Origin: Marivivens donghaensis
GTDB taxonomy: Bacteria > Pseudomonadota > Alphaproteobacteria > Rhodobacterales > Rhodobacteraceae
Direction: 5' to 3'
NCBI RefSeq assembly: GCF_030410045.1
Contig: NZ_JAUFRA010000009.1
Coordinates: forward strand, 62,001 to 126,000
DNA length: 64,000 bases
The notes beneath the pieces were generated by a model, which did no database searches, was not told the DNA's origin, and worked only from the letters and a program-made list of their open reading frames with translations. This document shows positions 16,933 to 25,824 of this stretch, piece by piece (the stretch's first letter is position 1; each line of letters opens with the position of its first letter). The position numbers were made by a program, and so were the translations under genes.

Positions 16933-18186
16933 TTAACCGATCGTCACCAGCGCATGGCGTTTCTTACCCGCCGAGAGCTTGAGCGGCTCTGCCAGATCAG
17001 CCGCGCTGAACATACGACCCGCATCCGAGCAAGGCTCGTCATTAACGCGCAAGCCACCTTCAGAGATCAGGCGCTTGCCGTCCTTACCCGTTTTGGCGAG
17101 GCCCGAGCGGACAACGAGTTGCGCTAGCGAAATACCATCGGCCACTTCTCCCGCGTCGAGCGTCAGCGTGGGCAGATCATCACCCACGCCACCTTTTTCG
17201 AACACTTCGCGCGCGGTGGCCTCAGCCGCAGCCGCAGCTTCGGCACCGTGTAGAAGGGTTGTGACCTCGTTTGCGAGGATGATCTTCGCCGCGTTGATCT
17301 CGGACCCTTCAAGAGCGCCAAGACGTTCGCACTCTTCGACTGGAAGTTCAGTGTAGAGCTTCAGGAAACGACCCGTGTCGGCGTCGGTGGTGTTGCGCCA
17401 GAACTGCCAGAATTCGTAGGGCGATTTCATATCGGCGTTCAGCCAGACCGCACCATCCTGCGATTTGCCCATCTTCTTGCCGTCCGAGGTGGTCAGAAGC
17501 GGCGAGGTCAGGCCAAAGATTTGTTCGTCCACAACGCGGCGCGTCAGGTCGATACCGTTGACGATGTTGCCCCACTGGTCCGATCCGCCCATCTGCAACA
17601 GACAGCCATAACGGCGGTTCAGTTCGAGGAAGTCGTAAGCCTGAAGGATCATGTAGTTGAATTCGAGGAACGACAGCGATTGTTCACGGTCGAGGCGCGA
17701 TTTCACCGATTCAAACGACAGCATTCGGTTGACCGAGAAGTGGCGACCGATATCGCGCAGGAACTCGAGGTAGTTCAAACCGTCGAGCCACTCTGCGTTG
17801 TTGAGCATCAGCGCTTTGTTCGGGGCGTCCGTGTCGTAGTCGATGTAGGCCGCGAACACCTTCTTGATGCCTGCTATGTTGTCGTTGATCTGGTCTTCGG
17901 TCAGCAACGGGCGTTCGTCCGCACGGAACGACGGGTCGCCCACCTTTGTCGTGCCGCCGCCCATCAGGGTGATCGGCTGGTGACCGGTCTTTTGCAGCCA
18001 ACGCAGCATCATGATCTGGATCAGCGATCCGACGTGCAGCGACTTCGCCGTTGCGTCAAAGCCGATATAGGCCGGAACCACGCCCTTGCTCAGTGCCTCA
18101 TCGAGGCCTTGATAATCCGTGCAGTCCGAAAGGAAGCCGCGTTGCATCATGACAGCCATGAAATCGGATTTGGGATGGTAGGTCAT
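16933..18186 (-). CDS. tyrS: Tyrosine-tRNA ligase
   Basis: 417 residues, class I synthetase. HIGH-like motif in SLHVGSLIQIMML and KMSKS-like motif as KKMGKS, which is a common TyrS form; C-terminal S4 RNA-binding domain (ISEGGLRVNDEPC). I chose ATG 18186 (MTYHPKSDF) over an upstream extension to 18216 with basic residues and no homologous look. Divergent from anmK with 63 bp between the starts. Confidence 0.97.
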   Translation of the reverse strand: MTYHPKSDFMAVMMQRGFLSDCTDYQGLDEALSKGVVPAYIGFDATAKSLHVGSLIQIMMLRWLQKTGHQPITLMGGGTTKVGDPSFRADERPLLTEDQINDNIAGIKKVFAAYIDYDTDAPNKALMLNNAEWLDGLNYLEFLRDIGRHFSVNRMLSFESVKSRLDREQSLSFLEFNYMILQAYDFLELNRRYGCLLQMGGSDQWGNIVNGIDLTRRVVDEQIFGLTSPLLTTSDGKKMGKSQDGAVWLNADMKSPYEFWQFWRNTTDADTGRFLKLYTELPVEECERLGALEGSEINAAKIILANEVTTLLHGAEAAAAAEATAREVFEKGGVGDDLPTLTLDAGEVADGISLAQLVVRSGLAKTGKDGKRLISEGGLRVNDEPCSDAGRMFSAADLAEPLKLSAGKKRHALVTIG

Positions 18187-18249
18187 CGTCTTGTCCTTGG
18201 TTTTCGTTCGCGGCACTCTATAAGCGGCTCAACGGGTGAGGGAAAGCGT

Positions 18250-19347
18250 ATGTTGAAGTCTGGGGTAATTCGGGCGCTTGGTGCGATGTCTGGGACATCG
18301 TTAGACGGCGTAGATGCGGCTGTTTTGGTGACAGATGGCGTCACGATCACCGAATTCGGCCCGTCCGATTTCCGTCCCTATTCCAAAGAGGAATCATCGG
18401 TGCTCCGCGCGGCCTTGGGGAAATGGGGTGGCGCAGAGGTCGAAGCGGCCGCCGAAGTCATCGAAACAGCCCATGCGCAAATCCTGTCAGGGTTCGAAGA
18501 TGTCGACCTGATTGGCTTCCACGGCCAGACCGTCGCCCATGACCCCGCCAACCGTGGCACGCTCCAAATCGGGGACGGCGCACTGCTGGCCGAAGTGCTC
18601 GAACGACCTGTCGTCTGGGACTTCCGCAGCAACGATGTGAAACTGGGCGGGCAGGGTGCGCCACTCGCCCCGTTCTACCACTTCGCCCTCGCGAAATTCA
18701 TCGGCGCCACCGCGCCCGTCGCGTTCCTGAACCTCGGCGGCGTAGGCAACATCACGTGGGTCGATCCGACAAAAGCAAAGCCAGAGGACGCAGGCGCGCT
18801 GATCGCCTTTGACACTGGCCCCGCCAACGCGCCAATCAACGATCTGATGGTCAAACGCTTGCGCGTGGATCGGGATGAAAACGGTGACCTCGCTGCCGAA
18901 GGTAACGTGGATGAAGACATCCTGAACCGCTTCCTCGACCACCGCTATTTCTACAAAATCCCGCCCAAATCCCTAGACCGCGATGATTTCGCAGCTTTGG
19001 CGACTGAGGTCGAAGCCCTATCCGACGCCGACGCCGCAGCGACCCTAACTGCCTGCGCTGCGATGGCTGTCGTCAAAGGGATGGAACACTGTCCCTCGGT
19101 CCCCGCGAAATTGCTCGTCACAGGGGGCGGGAGGCACAATGCAACCCTCATGGCGATGCTCTCCGCTGGCCTCGATTGCGAGGTTGCGCCTGTCGAGGAT
19201 GCCGGCCTCGATGGGGATATGCTAGAGGCCCAAGCCTTTGCCTTTCTCGCCGTCCGCTTGGCCCGTGGTTTGCCGACCTCTTGTCCTTCGACGACAGGCG
19301 TTGGTGCGGCCGTGGGGGGCGGCACGGTCAGCCATCCCCTGCGCTGA
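18250..19347 (+). CDS. anmK: Anhydro-N-acetylmuramic acid kinase
   Basis: 365 residues. Phosphorylates and opens anhydro-MurNAc during recycling of peptidoglycan. Signature near the N-terminus: GAMSGTSLDGVDAAV; sugar-site and ATP-site motifs IGFHGQTVAHDP, FLNLGGVGNITWVD, FDTGPANAPIND and LLVTGGGRHNATLM. The frame is open far upstream (17521) only because of antisense to tyrS; ATG 18250 is the sensible start. Confidence 0.96.
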   Translation: MLKSGVIRALGAMSGTSLDGVDAAVLVTDGVTITEFGPSDFRPYSKEESSVLRAALGKWGGAEVEAAAEVIETAHAQILSGFEDVDLIGFHGQTVAHDPANRGTLQIGDGALLAEVLERPVVWDFRSNDVKLGGQGAPLAPFYHFALAKFIGATAPVAFLNLGGVGNITWVDPTKAKPEDAGALIAFDTGPANAPINDLMVKRLRVDRDENGDLAAEGNVDEDILNRFLDHRYFYKIPPKSLDRDDFAALATEVEALSDADAAATLTACAAMAVVKGMEHCPSVPAKLLVTGGGRHNATLMAMLSAGLDCEVAPVEDAGLDGDMLEAQAFAFLAVRLARGLPTSCPSTTGVGAAVGGGTVSHPLR

Positions 19348-19387
19348 TCTATAGACAGCCCCGTATTCCAGTGCTAACGATAGCCTC

Positions 19388-19432
19388 ATGAAGAGCAACG
19401 CAATCATTATCAACTGCATTATTACCTGCTGA
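19388..19432 (+). CDS. Putative Ile/Cys-rich leader peptide of cysS-cimA
   Basis: A 14-codon ORF, MKSNAIIINCIITC, ends 87 nt before cysS. Five of 14 codons are Ile and two are Cys. The genes that follow make Cys-tRNA (cysS) and the isoleucine precursor citramalate (cimA), so the codon content matches the operon. Downstream, two pairings exclude each other: CCTGC 19425-19429 with GCAGG 19491-19495, and GCGGGC 19443-19448 with GCCCGC 19487-19492 (they share 19491-19492). No U-run follows, so control of cysS translation is more likely than transcription termination. The ribosome-binding site is weak. All of this is inference from one sequence. Confidence 0.5.
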   Translation: MKSNAIIINCIITC

Positions 19433-19519
19433 CAAACGTCACGCGGGCCGCTCTTTCACGTTTCATTCGGATCAGTAAGTTGCTAAGCCCGCAGGCGAAA
19501 ACCCTGTGTGAGAGGCCGT

Positions 19520-20881
19520 ATGACCACGATCAAACTCCATAACTCGAAGACCCGCAAAAAAGAGGTCTTTGAACCGATCGACCCGCAGAACGTGCGCATG
19601 TATGTCTGCGGCCCGACCGTTTATGACCGCGCTCACCTTGGGAACGCGCGGCCAGTACTGGTGTTTGATATTCTCTACCGTCTTCTTCGCCATGTTTATG
19701 GTCCAGATGCAGTGACTTACGTGCGGAACTTCACTGACGTTGATGACAAAATCAACGCCCGTGCCGCCCGCGATAATCGCTCGATCCGTGACATCACCGA
19801 TGAAACGATCGCGTGGTATCATGACGATATGGATGCACTCGGCGCGATGCGTCCGAACCATGAACCCCGTGCGACCGAATGGATCGGCGCGATGGTGTCG
19901 ATGATCGAGGACCTGATCGCCAAAGGTCATGCCTACGAAAAAGAAGGCCACGTGCTTTTCCGCGTGCGGTCCTACGAAAACTACGGCGCCCTGTCGGGTC
20001 GTTCGGTTGACGACATGATCGCCGGCGCCCGGGTCGAGGTCGCACCGTTCAAAGAAGACCCGATGGATTTCGTCCTCTGGAAACCCTCGGACGCTCAAAC
20101 ACCTGGTTGGGACAGCCCTTGGGGATATGGTCGCCCTGGCTGGCACATCGAATGTTCCGCCATGTCCTATGAACTCTTGGGCGCATCGTTCGATATCCAC
20201 GGCGGCGGCAACGACCTCCAGTTCCCGCACCACGAAAACGAAATCGCCCAAAGCTGCTGCGCCCACCCCGAAGGTGGCTTTGCGAACGTCTGGCTGCACA
20301 ACGAAATGCTTCAGGTTGAGGGCAAGAAGATGTCCAAATCCTTGGGCAACTTCTTTACCGTCCGCGACCTCTTGGATCAGGGCATCCCGGGAGAGGTCGT
20401 GCGCCTCGTGATGCTCGGCACCCACTATGGCAAACCGATGGACTGGACCGAAAAGAAACGGTCCGAGGCAGAGGCGACACTGCGAAATTGGCGCGGGCTG
20501 GTCGCTGGGGTTGACGCGGGTGCCGTGGATCAAGAATTGATCGACACGCTGGCCGATGACCTGAATACCGCGGGTGCCATCGCGCGCCTCTACGTTCTGG
20601 CAAAAGGCGATGCTTCGGTCTTCAAAGCTTCGGCAGAGTTCATGGGCTTCCTCACCGATGCCCTCGGCGATTGGGCCAAGGTTGATGATGTTGATCTGTC
20701 CGCCCTTGCTGACAAACTCGCCGCTCTGCGCACGGCAGCAATGGAAACCAAAGATTTCAGCGCTGTTGATGCGATAAAAAACGCACTAATGGAGGCGGGC
20801 GTTGAGGTCCGCATGTCCAAAGCTGGAGTGGAACTTCTGCCCGCCGCAGGGTTCGATGCCGCGAAACTGGAGGGTCTATAA
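19520..20881 (+). CDS. cysS: Cysteine-tRNA ligase
   Basis: 453 residues, class I synthetase. HIGH-like segment VYDRAHLGNARPVLVFD preceded by the zinc ligand Cys in YVCGPTV; further zinc ligands in HIECSAMS and PHHENEIAQS; KMSKS motif KKMSKSLGN. Start at ATG 19520 with AGAGG upstream. Stop and the cimA start overlap by one base (TAATG). Confidence 0.98.
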   Translation: MTTIKLHNSKTRKKEVFEPIDPQNVRMYVCGPTVYDRAHLGNARPVLVFDILYRLLRHVYGPDAVTYVRNFTDVDDKINARAARDNRSIRDITDETIAWYHDDMDALGAMRPNHEPRATEWIGAMVSMIEDLIAKGHAYEKEGHVLFRVRSYENYGALSGRSVDDMIAGARVEVAPFKEDPMDFVLWKPSDAQTPGWDSPWGYGRPGWHIECSAMSYELLGASFDIHGGGNDLQFPHHENEIAQSCCAHPEGGFANVWLHNEMLQVEGKKMSKSLGNFFTVRDLLDQGIPGEVVRLVMLGTHYGKPMDWTEKKRSEAEATLRNWRGLVAGVDAGAVDQELIDTLADDLNTAGAIARLYVLAKGDASVFKASAEFMGFLTDALGDWAKVDDVDLSALADKLAALRTAAMETKDFSAVDAIKNALMEAGVEVRMSKAGVELLPAAGFDAAKLEGL

Positions 20882-22509
20882 TGACCAAAGAACGTCTTTA
20901 CCTTTTCGACACCACACTGCGCGACGGTCAACAGACCCAAGGCGTGCAGTTCTCAACGGGTGAAAAGCAAAAGATTGCGGCCGCTCTGGATAAGCTCGGC
21001 ATCGACTACATCGAAGGCGGCTGGCCGGGTGCGAACCCGACCGATAGCGATTTCTTTGACGCGGTGCCTGCGCTGGCGAACGCGACGATGACGGCCTTTG
21101 GGATGACCAAACGGGCAGGGCGTTCGGCTGAAAATGACGATGTTCTAGCGGCGGTGATGAACGCGAATACGCCTGCAGTGTGCCTTGTCGGTAAGACGCA
21201 TGATTTCCATGTGACCACCGCGCTTGGCATCACGTATCAAGAAAACACTGAAAACGTCCGCGCCTCGATCGCGCATATCGTGGCCTCGGGCCGCGAGGCG
21301 TTGTTCGATGCAGAGCACTTCTTTGACGGCTACAAGTCGAACCCAGAGTATGCGCTCGAAGTGGTAAAGGCCGCGTTTGACGCGGGCGCTCGTTGGATCG
21401 TGCTCTGCGACACCAACGGCGGCACCCTGCCGTCCGAGGTGAAGGCGATCGTTGGCAAAGTGATCGAGGCGGGCATCCCAGGGTCCCACATCGGTATCCA
21501 TTGCCATGATGACACGGGCCACGCTGTCGCGAACTCTCTCGCGGCAGTGGATGCGGGGGCGCGTCAAATTCAGGGCACGCTGAACGGTCTGGGCGAACGC
21601 TGCGGCAACGCGAACCTGACGACGATCATCCCGACGCTCTTGCTCAAAGAACCGTATAAATCGACGCTCGACACGGGCATCACGACCGAGGCTTTGGCGG
21701 GGATGCGTAAACTCTCGCGTCTGCTCGACGATATCCTGAACCGCGTGCCTGCGAAACAGGCGCCTTACGTTGGGGCCTCGGCCTTTGCGCATAAGGCGGG
21801 CCTTCATGCGAGCGCGATCCTCAAGGATCCATCGACTTACGAACACATCGACCCCGCTTTGGTCGGCAACAGCCGCATCATCCCGATGTCGAACCAAGCA
21901 GGCCAGTCGAACCTCCGCCGCCGTTTGGCAGAGGCTGGGTTTGAGGTGGACGACAAAGATCCCGCTCTGCCGCGTCTCCTCGAAGAGATCAAAGAGCGCG
22001 AGTCCCGTGGCTATTCCTACGACACCGCTCAGGCATCGTTCGAACTGCTGGCCCGTGAAACACTGTTCCAACCGCGTCCGTTCTTTGACGTGGACCGTTA
22101 CCGCGTGATCACCGAACGCCGCCGTAATGCAAAGGGCGAAGTGATCAGCGTGTCCGAGGCCGTCGTCTCCGTCTGGATCGGCACACAACGCGTGACGTCC
22201 TTCTACGAGAACGAACATGCGGACCAACTCACTGACGCTGGTCCTGTGAACGCGCTGTCGATGGCGTTGGCCAAAGACCTCGGTCCGTATCAGTCCTTGA
22301 TCGAGGATATGGAGCTGGTCGACTTTAAGGTCCGTATCACAAATGGCGGCACCGAGGCTGTGACCCGCGTGATCATCGACAGCGAAGACAGCACAGGCCG
22401 TCGTTGGTCCACCGTTGGCGTGTCCGCGAACATAATCGATGCGTCCTTTGATGCGCTCCTCGATGCGGTGAACTGGAAACTCGTCCAAGACGGAGCCGAA
22501 CCCGTATGA
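20881..22509 (+). CDS. cimA: Citramalate synthase
   Basis: 542 residues, LeuA/CimA superfamily. Makes (R)-citramalate from pyruvate and acetyl-CoA, the first step of the threonine-independent route to isoleucine. N-terminal TIM barrel with LFDTTLRDGQQTQGV and metal site HCHDDTGHAVANSL, then NGLGERCGNANL; C-terminal LeuA-type regulatory domain (about 410-540), normally the site of isoleucine feedback. Length and the segment IEGGWPGANPTD favour CimA over 2-isopropylmalate synthase. Overlaps both neighbours, so it is in one operon with cysS. Confidence 0.92.
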   Translation: MTKERLYLFDTTLRDGQQTQGVQFSTGEKQKIAAALDKLGIDYIEGGWPGANPTDSDFFDAVPALANATMTAFGMTKRAGRSAENDDVLAAVMNANTPAVCLVGKTHDFHVTTALGITYQENTENVRASIAHIVASGREALFDAEHFFDGYKSNPEYALEVVKAAFDAGARWIVLCDTNGGTLPSEVKAIVGKVIEAGIPGSHIGIHCHDDTGHAVANSLAAVDAGARQIQGTLNGLGERCGNANLTTIIPTLLLKEPYKSTLDTGITTEALAGMRKLSRLLDDILNRVPAKQAPYVGASAFAHKAGLHASAILKDPSTYEHIDPALVGNSRIIPMSNQAGQSNLRRRLAEAGFEVDDKDPALPRLLEEIKERESRGYSYDTAQASFELLARETLFQPRPFFDVDRYRVITERRRNAKGEVISVSEAVVSVWIGTQRVTSFYENEHADQLTDAGPVNALSMALAKDLGPYQSLIEDMELVDFKVRITNGGTEAVTRVIIDSEDSTGRRWSTVGVSANIIDASFDALLDAVNWKLVQDGAEPV

Positions 22510-23273
22510 CCCTGAACGCCTGCGCTGAACTGGTTCGTCAGGGCGACCCTGATCGTTTTCTCGCGACAATGGCCGCCCCACCAGAGGCGCGGGCGAAACT
22601 CTTTCCGCTCTATGCCTTTAACCTAGAGGTCGCAAAGGCCCCATGGGTGACGCGCGAACCGATGATTGCGCAGATGCGGCTGCAATGGTGGCAGGACATC
22701 GTGACCGAAGTGGTCGAGGGCAAACCGCCCCGTGCGCATGAAGTGGCGGGTCCTTTTGCAGAGGTCGTGAAATCCGCTGCTCTGCCGCCGTCTGTGATCT
22801 CGACCATGATCAATGCGCGGTATTGGGACATCAACGGCGACCTCTTCGAAAACGAAGAGGCCGTGATCGCTCATATCGACCGTGGTGCAGGGAGCCTGAC
22901 CGTACTGGCGGCTTTGGCGCTGGGTGCGGATGCTGAGAAAGAAGAAGCCATCCGCGAGGCCGCTATCGCCTCTGGCATCGCCAACTGGCTATTGGCCGTT
23001 CCCGCGATCAAGGCCGCGGGGCGCAAACCTTTGGCCCATGAAACACTGGCCGAGGTAAAGAACCTCGCCGACTACGGCCTTCGGATGCTTGCAAATCACC
23101 GCAGCACCGACTTTGGCCCCGCAGTTCCAGCCTTGCGCGCTGGATGGCGCGCCAAGGCGATCCTCTCAGCCGCTATTGCTGATCCACAATCGGTCCCCGA
23201 CGGACGCCTGACCACGTCAGAGTTCCGCCGCAAGGGTTCGCTCATGCTGAAACAGCTAACGGGCCGTTGGTGA
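22506..23273 (+). CDS. Squalene/phytoene synthase-like protein
   Basis: 255 residues, isoprenoid synthase-like fold: FPLYAFNLEVAKAPWVT, MRLQWWQDIVTEV, GSLTVLAALALGAD. The aspartate-rich DxxxD motifs of true squalene or phytoene synthases are not clear, and no carotenoid genes are nearby. It resembles the non-catalytic group that includes the complex I assembly factor NDUFAF6; that role is an inference. ATGA overlap with cimA shows co-translation. Confidence 0.8.
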   Translation: MTLNACAELVRQGDPDRFLATMAAPPEARAKLFPLYAFNLEVAKAPWVTREPMIAQMRLQWWQDIVTEVVEGKPPRAHEVAGPFAEVVKSAALPPSVISTMINARYWDINGDLFENEEAVIAHIDRGAGSLTVLAALALGADAEKEEAIREAAIASGIANWLLAVPAIKAAGRKPLAHETLAEVKNLADYGLRMLANHRSTDFGPAVPALRAGWRAKAILSAAIADPQSVPDGRLTTSEFRRKGSLMLKQLTGRW

Positions 23274-24524
23274 TCAGAGGTCTTTTGGACGCAGCGCCAA
23301 CCAGATCAGCGATCCACCGGCAAGCGCGAGGAATGGCACCATCGCCACGTTGACAGCCGTCCAGCCGTCAATCGGCGACCCGCCCGAACAGTTCATCAGA
23401 CCGCCCGACGCCAGCGACGCCACCGTCACGCCGCCAAAGACCAACAGGTCGTTCAGCCCCTGAATGACACCGCGTTCATGCGGCTCGTGCGCCTGTGCCA
23501 ACATCGTTGTTGCGCCGATAAAGCCAAAGTTCCAACCTACACCCAAGAGGATCAAACCGGCGTAAAAGCTCAACAGCGACGGCGACGACGCCTCATCAGC
23601 GAGCTGCACACCAGCGAGTGCCGCGATCCCAGCAAAGGCGAGGATCACAAGGCCCGTCGCCATGATCGTTTTTACGCCAAAGCGTGCAATCAGGTGACCG
23701 GTAAAGAACGACGGAATGAACATCGCCAGAACGTGCGCGGTGACGATATCGTTTGAACTATCAACGCCGTAGCCGCAGCCCACAACCGCCAGTGGGGTCG
23801 AGGTCATCACAAGGTTCATCAGCGCATAGCTGACCATACCAACGATGATTGCCACGATGATCGGCGGATGTGCGAGCAGCGCTTTACGTGTCCGCGCAAT
23901 TGGCGCATCCAGAACTTTCGGCGCCGACTTGCTGCCTTTTGGCAAGTCGAGCGCGAGGAAAAGGAACAGACCAAACAGGTTGATCGCCACGATCGCGAGG
24001 TAACTGCCAAGGAACGGAATGACCGGATTGATGTCACCGACCACTTTGTTCAACTGTGGCCCAACGATTGCGGAAATCAGACCACCCGCCATCACATAAG
24101 AAATCGCCTTGGGCTTGAACGTGTCAGTCGCTGTGTCTGTCGCGGCAAAGCGGTAGAAGCCCTGCGCCGACATATAGATACCCGTGATATAGGACCCCAA
24201 GAGGAACAACGGGAAGTTCGCGAAATAGAGGCCAGCCGCCGAAATCATCGCGCCCAGCATCCCCGCAAAAGCACCGAGCATGAACCCAAACTGACGCCCG
24301 TTGCGCTGCATTAGCGGCGACAGCCACGGTGCAGTGGTCATTGACCCGAACACGATCATCGAAATCGGCAATGTCGCCCAGCAAGGGTTCGACGCCAATT
24401 GTTTGCCCGCAAGACCGCCAATGGCAAAGATCATCGGCATTTGTGCGCCCAAAATCGCTTGGGCCACCACCAGCACTGCTACGTTGCGTTTCGCGCGGCG
24501 GTCGTCGGTATAGATCGTATCCAT
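23274..24524 (-). CDS. MFS transporter
   Basis: 416 residues, about 12 membrane helices in two halves. Start taken at ATG 24524 (MDTIYTDDRRAKRNVAVLV), which gives a short cytoplasmic N-terminus; the ORF is open to 24578. Substrate unknown. Converges with the preceding operon, stop codons 1 bp apart, and its start region abuts the end of cobB with 38 bp between. Confidence 0.9.
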   Translation of the reverse strand: MDTIYTDDRRAKRNVAVLVVAQAILGAQMPMIFAIGGLAGKQLASNPCWATLPISMIVFGSMTTAPWLSPLMQRNGRQFGFMLGAFAGMLGAMISAAGLYFANFPLFLLGSYITGIYMSAQGFYRFAATDTATDTFKPKAISYVMAGGLISAIVGPQLNKVVGDINPVIPFLGSYLAIVAINLFGLFLFLALDLPKGSKSAPKVLDAPIARTRKALLAHPPIIVAIIVGMVSYALMNLVMTSTPLAVVGCGYGVDSSNDIVTAHVLAMFIPSFFTGHLIARFGVKTIMATGLVILAFAGIAALAGVQLADEASSPSLLSFYAGLILLGVGWNFGFIGATTMLAQAHEPHERGVIQGLNDLLVFGGVTVASLASGGLMNCSGGSPIDGWTAVNVAMVPFLALAGGSLIWLALRPKDL

Positions 24525-24561
24525 GGGAAGTCCTAAATTCGTTACCGCCTTTGTGACGGCC

Positions 24562-25824
24562 TTAACACATGGCGTCAATCACATGTGCAAACGATCCATA
24601 GGCGCGGCCGAGCCGCAGTCCCATCGCGGGCAGGTCGTTGCCCTCGGCATCTTGGGCAGTAAACAACGCGTCACCTTCCGCGTTTATCGTGGTCGCATAG
24701 TGGAACTCATGCGCGGCCCAATGCCCTGCGAATGGACCCTGTGTGCCCGTCACTGTCCGATACCCCAGATGCAGTTTTCGTTGTGCAAACGATGTTTCCA
24801 ATCGCAACAGCCCAGCCATCTCGTGTCGCGTTCCATCGGCATCAATCAGACCGTCACCCATGACCATATAGCCACCACATTCTCCATAAATATCAGTGGT
24901 TAATGCGGTGCCCTTTAGGTTCTGGATAAACCCTGATCCGACAATCTGACCCGCGTAAAGCTCTGGATAGCCACCAGGTAGATAAACCAGATCAGCCTCT
25001 GGGATCGGATCCCCATTGAGCGGTGAAAATGGAATGACTTCAGCCCCATTGCGTCGCCAATCTGCAATCATATGCGGATAGGAAAAGGCAAACGCGCGGT
25101 CTTGGGCCAGTGCAATACGCTGCGCGGGTGCTGTGAGGCCAGCGTGGGTGCCTGTCGCAACTGGGCGCAACAACTGCCGCAGCGTGTCAATGTCCACATG
25201 ACGACGGACAAGAGCGGCAGCACTGTCCAAAAACGCATCTAAATCTTCGCGCTCGTCCGCTTGAACTAGACCAAGGTGACGGGACGGCTGAACGATCTGC
25301 GCATCACGTGGAACGGCCCCAAGAACGGGAATGCCTGTCGCGCTAAGTGCGCGGCGTAGAATGCCCTCGTGTCGCGGCGATCCGACTTTGTTCAGGATCA
25401 CGCCCGCAACGGTCACGTCCGACGCAAAGCCCGCAAAGCCAGCGACCAGTGCTGCGATCGAACCCGCCATCCGCGCCGCATCAACCACCAAAACGACCGA
25501 GAGGCCCAGCGCACGGGCCAAATCCGCGCTTGACCCACGGTCATCAGGCGGTGCGCCGTCAAAGAGGCCCATCGCGCCCTCGACAATGAGCGGCCCATCA
25601 CCAGCGGCGAGCGACCGAATACGATCAGGCGTCATCGCCCAAGCGTCCAAGTTTACACAGGGTTGTCCGCTGGCAACCGCATGAAATCGAGGGTCAATGT
25701 AATCAGGGCCAGATTTCGCACCGCGTACGTTCAGCCCGTCTTGGGCCATGGCGCGCAAAAGGCCCAAGGTGATCGTCGTCTTGCCCGATCCCGAAGCGGG
25801 TGCAGCAATGACGATCCCTGTCAT
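24562..25824 (-). CDS. cobB: Cobyrinate a,c-diamide synthase
   Basis: 420 residues. Amidates the a and c side chains of (hydrogeno)byrinate in cobalamin synthesis using glutamine and ATP. N-terminal P-loop ASGSGKTTITLGLL, SGPDYIDPRFH, then VEGAMGLFDG; C-terminal class I glutamine amidotransferase-like domain with YLPGGYPELYA and GECGGYMVMG (nucleophile Cys). Start overlaps the cobA stop (ATGA). Confidence 0.95.
   Translation of the reverse strand: MTGIVIAAPASGSGKTTITLGLLRAMAQDGLNVRGAKSGPDYIDPRFHAVASGQPCVNLDAWAMTPDRIRSLAAGDGPLIVEGAMGLFDGAPPDDRGSSADLARALGLSVVLVVDAARMAGSIAALVAGFAGFASDVTVAGVILNKVGSPRHEGILRRALSATGIPVLGAVPRDAQIVQPSRHLGLVQADEREDLDAFLDSAAALVRRHVDIDTLRQLLRPVATGTHAGLTAPAQRIALAQDRAFAFSYPHMIADWRRNGAEVIPFSPLNGDPIPEADLVYLPGGYPELYAGQIVGSGFIQNLKGTALTTDIYGECGGYMVMGDGLIDADGTRHEMAGLLRLETSFAQRKLHLGYRTVTGTQGPFAGHWAAHEFHYATTINAEGDALFTAQDAEGNDLPAMGLRLGRAYGSFAHVIDAMC

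Noticed and set aside
17521..18249. Long N-terminal extension of AnmK
   Set aside because: The extension is antisense to tyrS; the AnmK signature begins right after ATG 18250.
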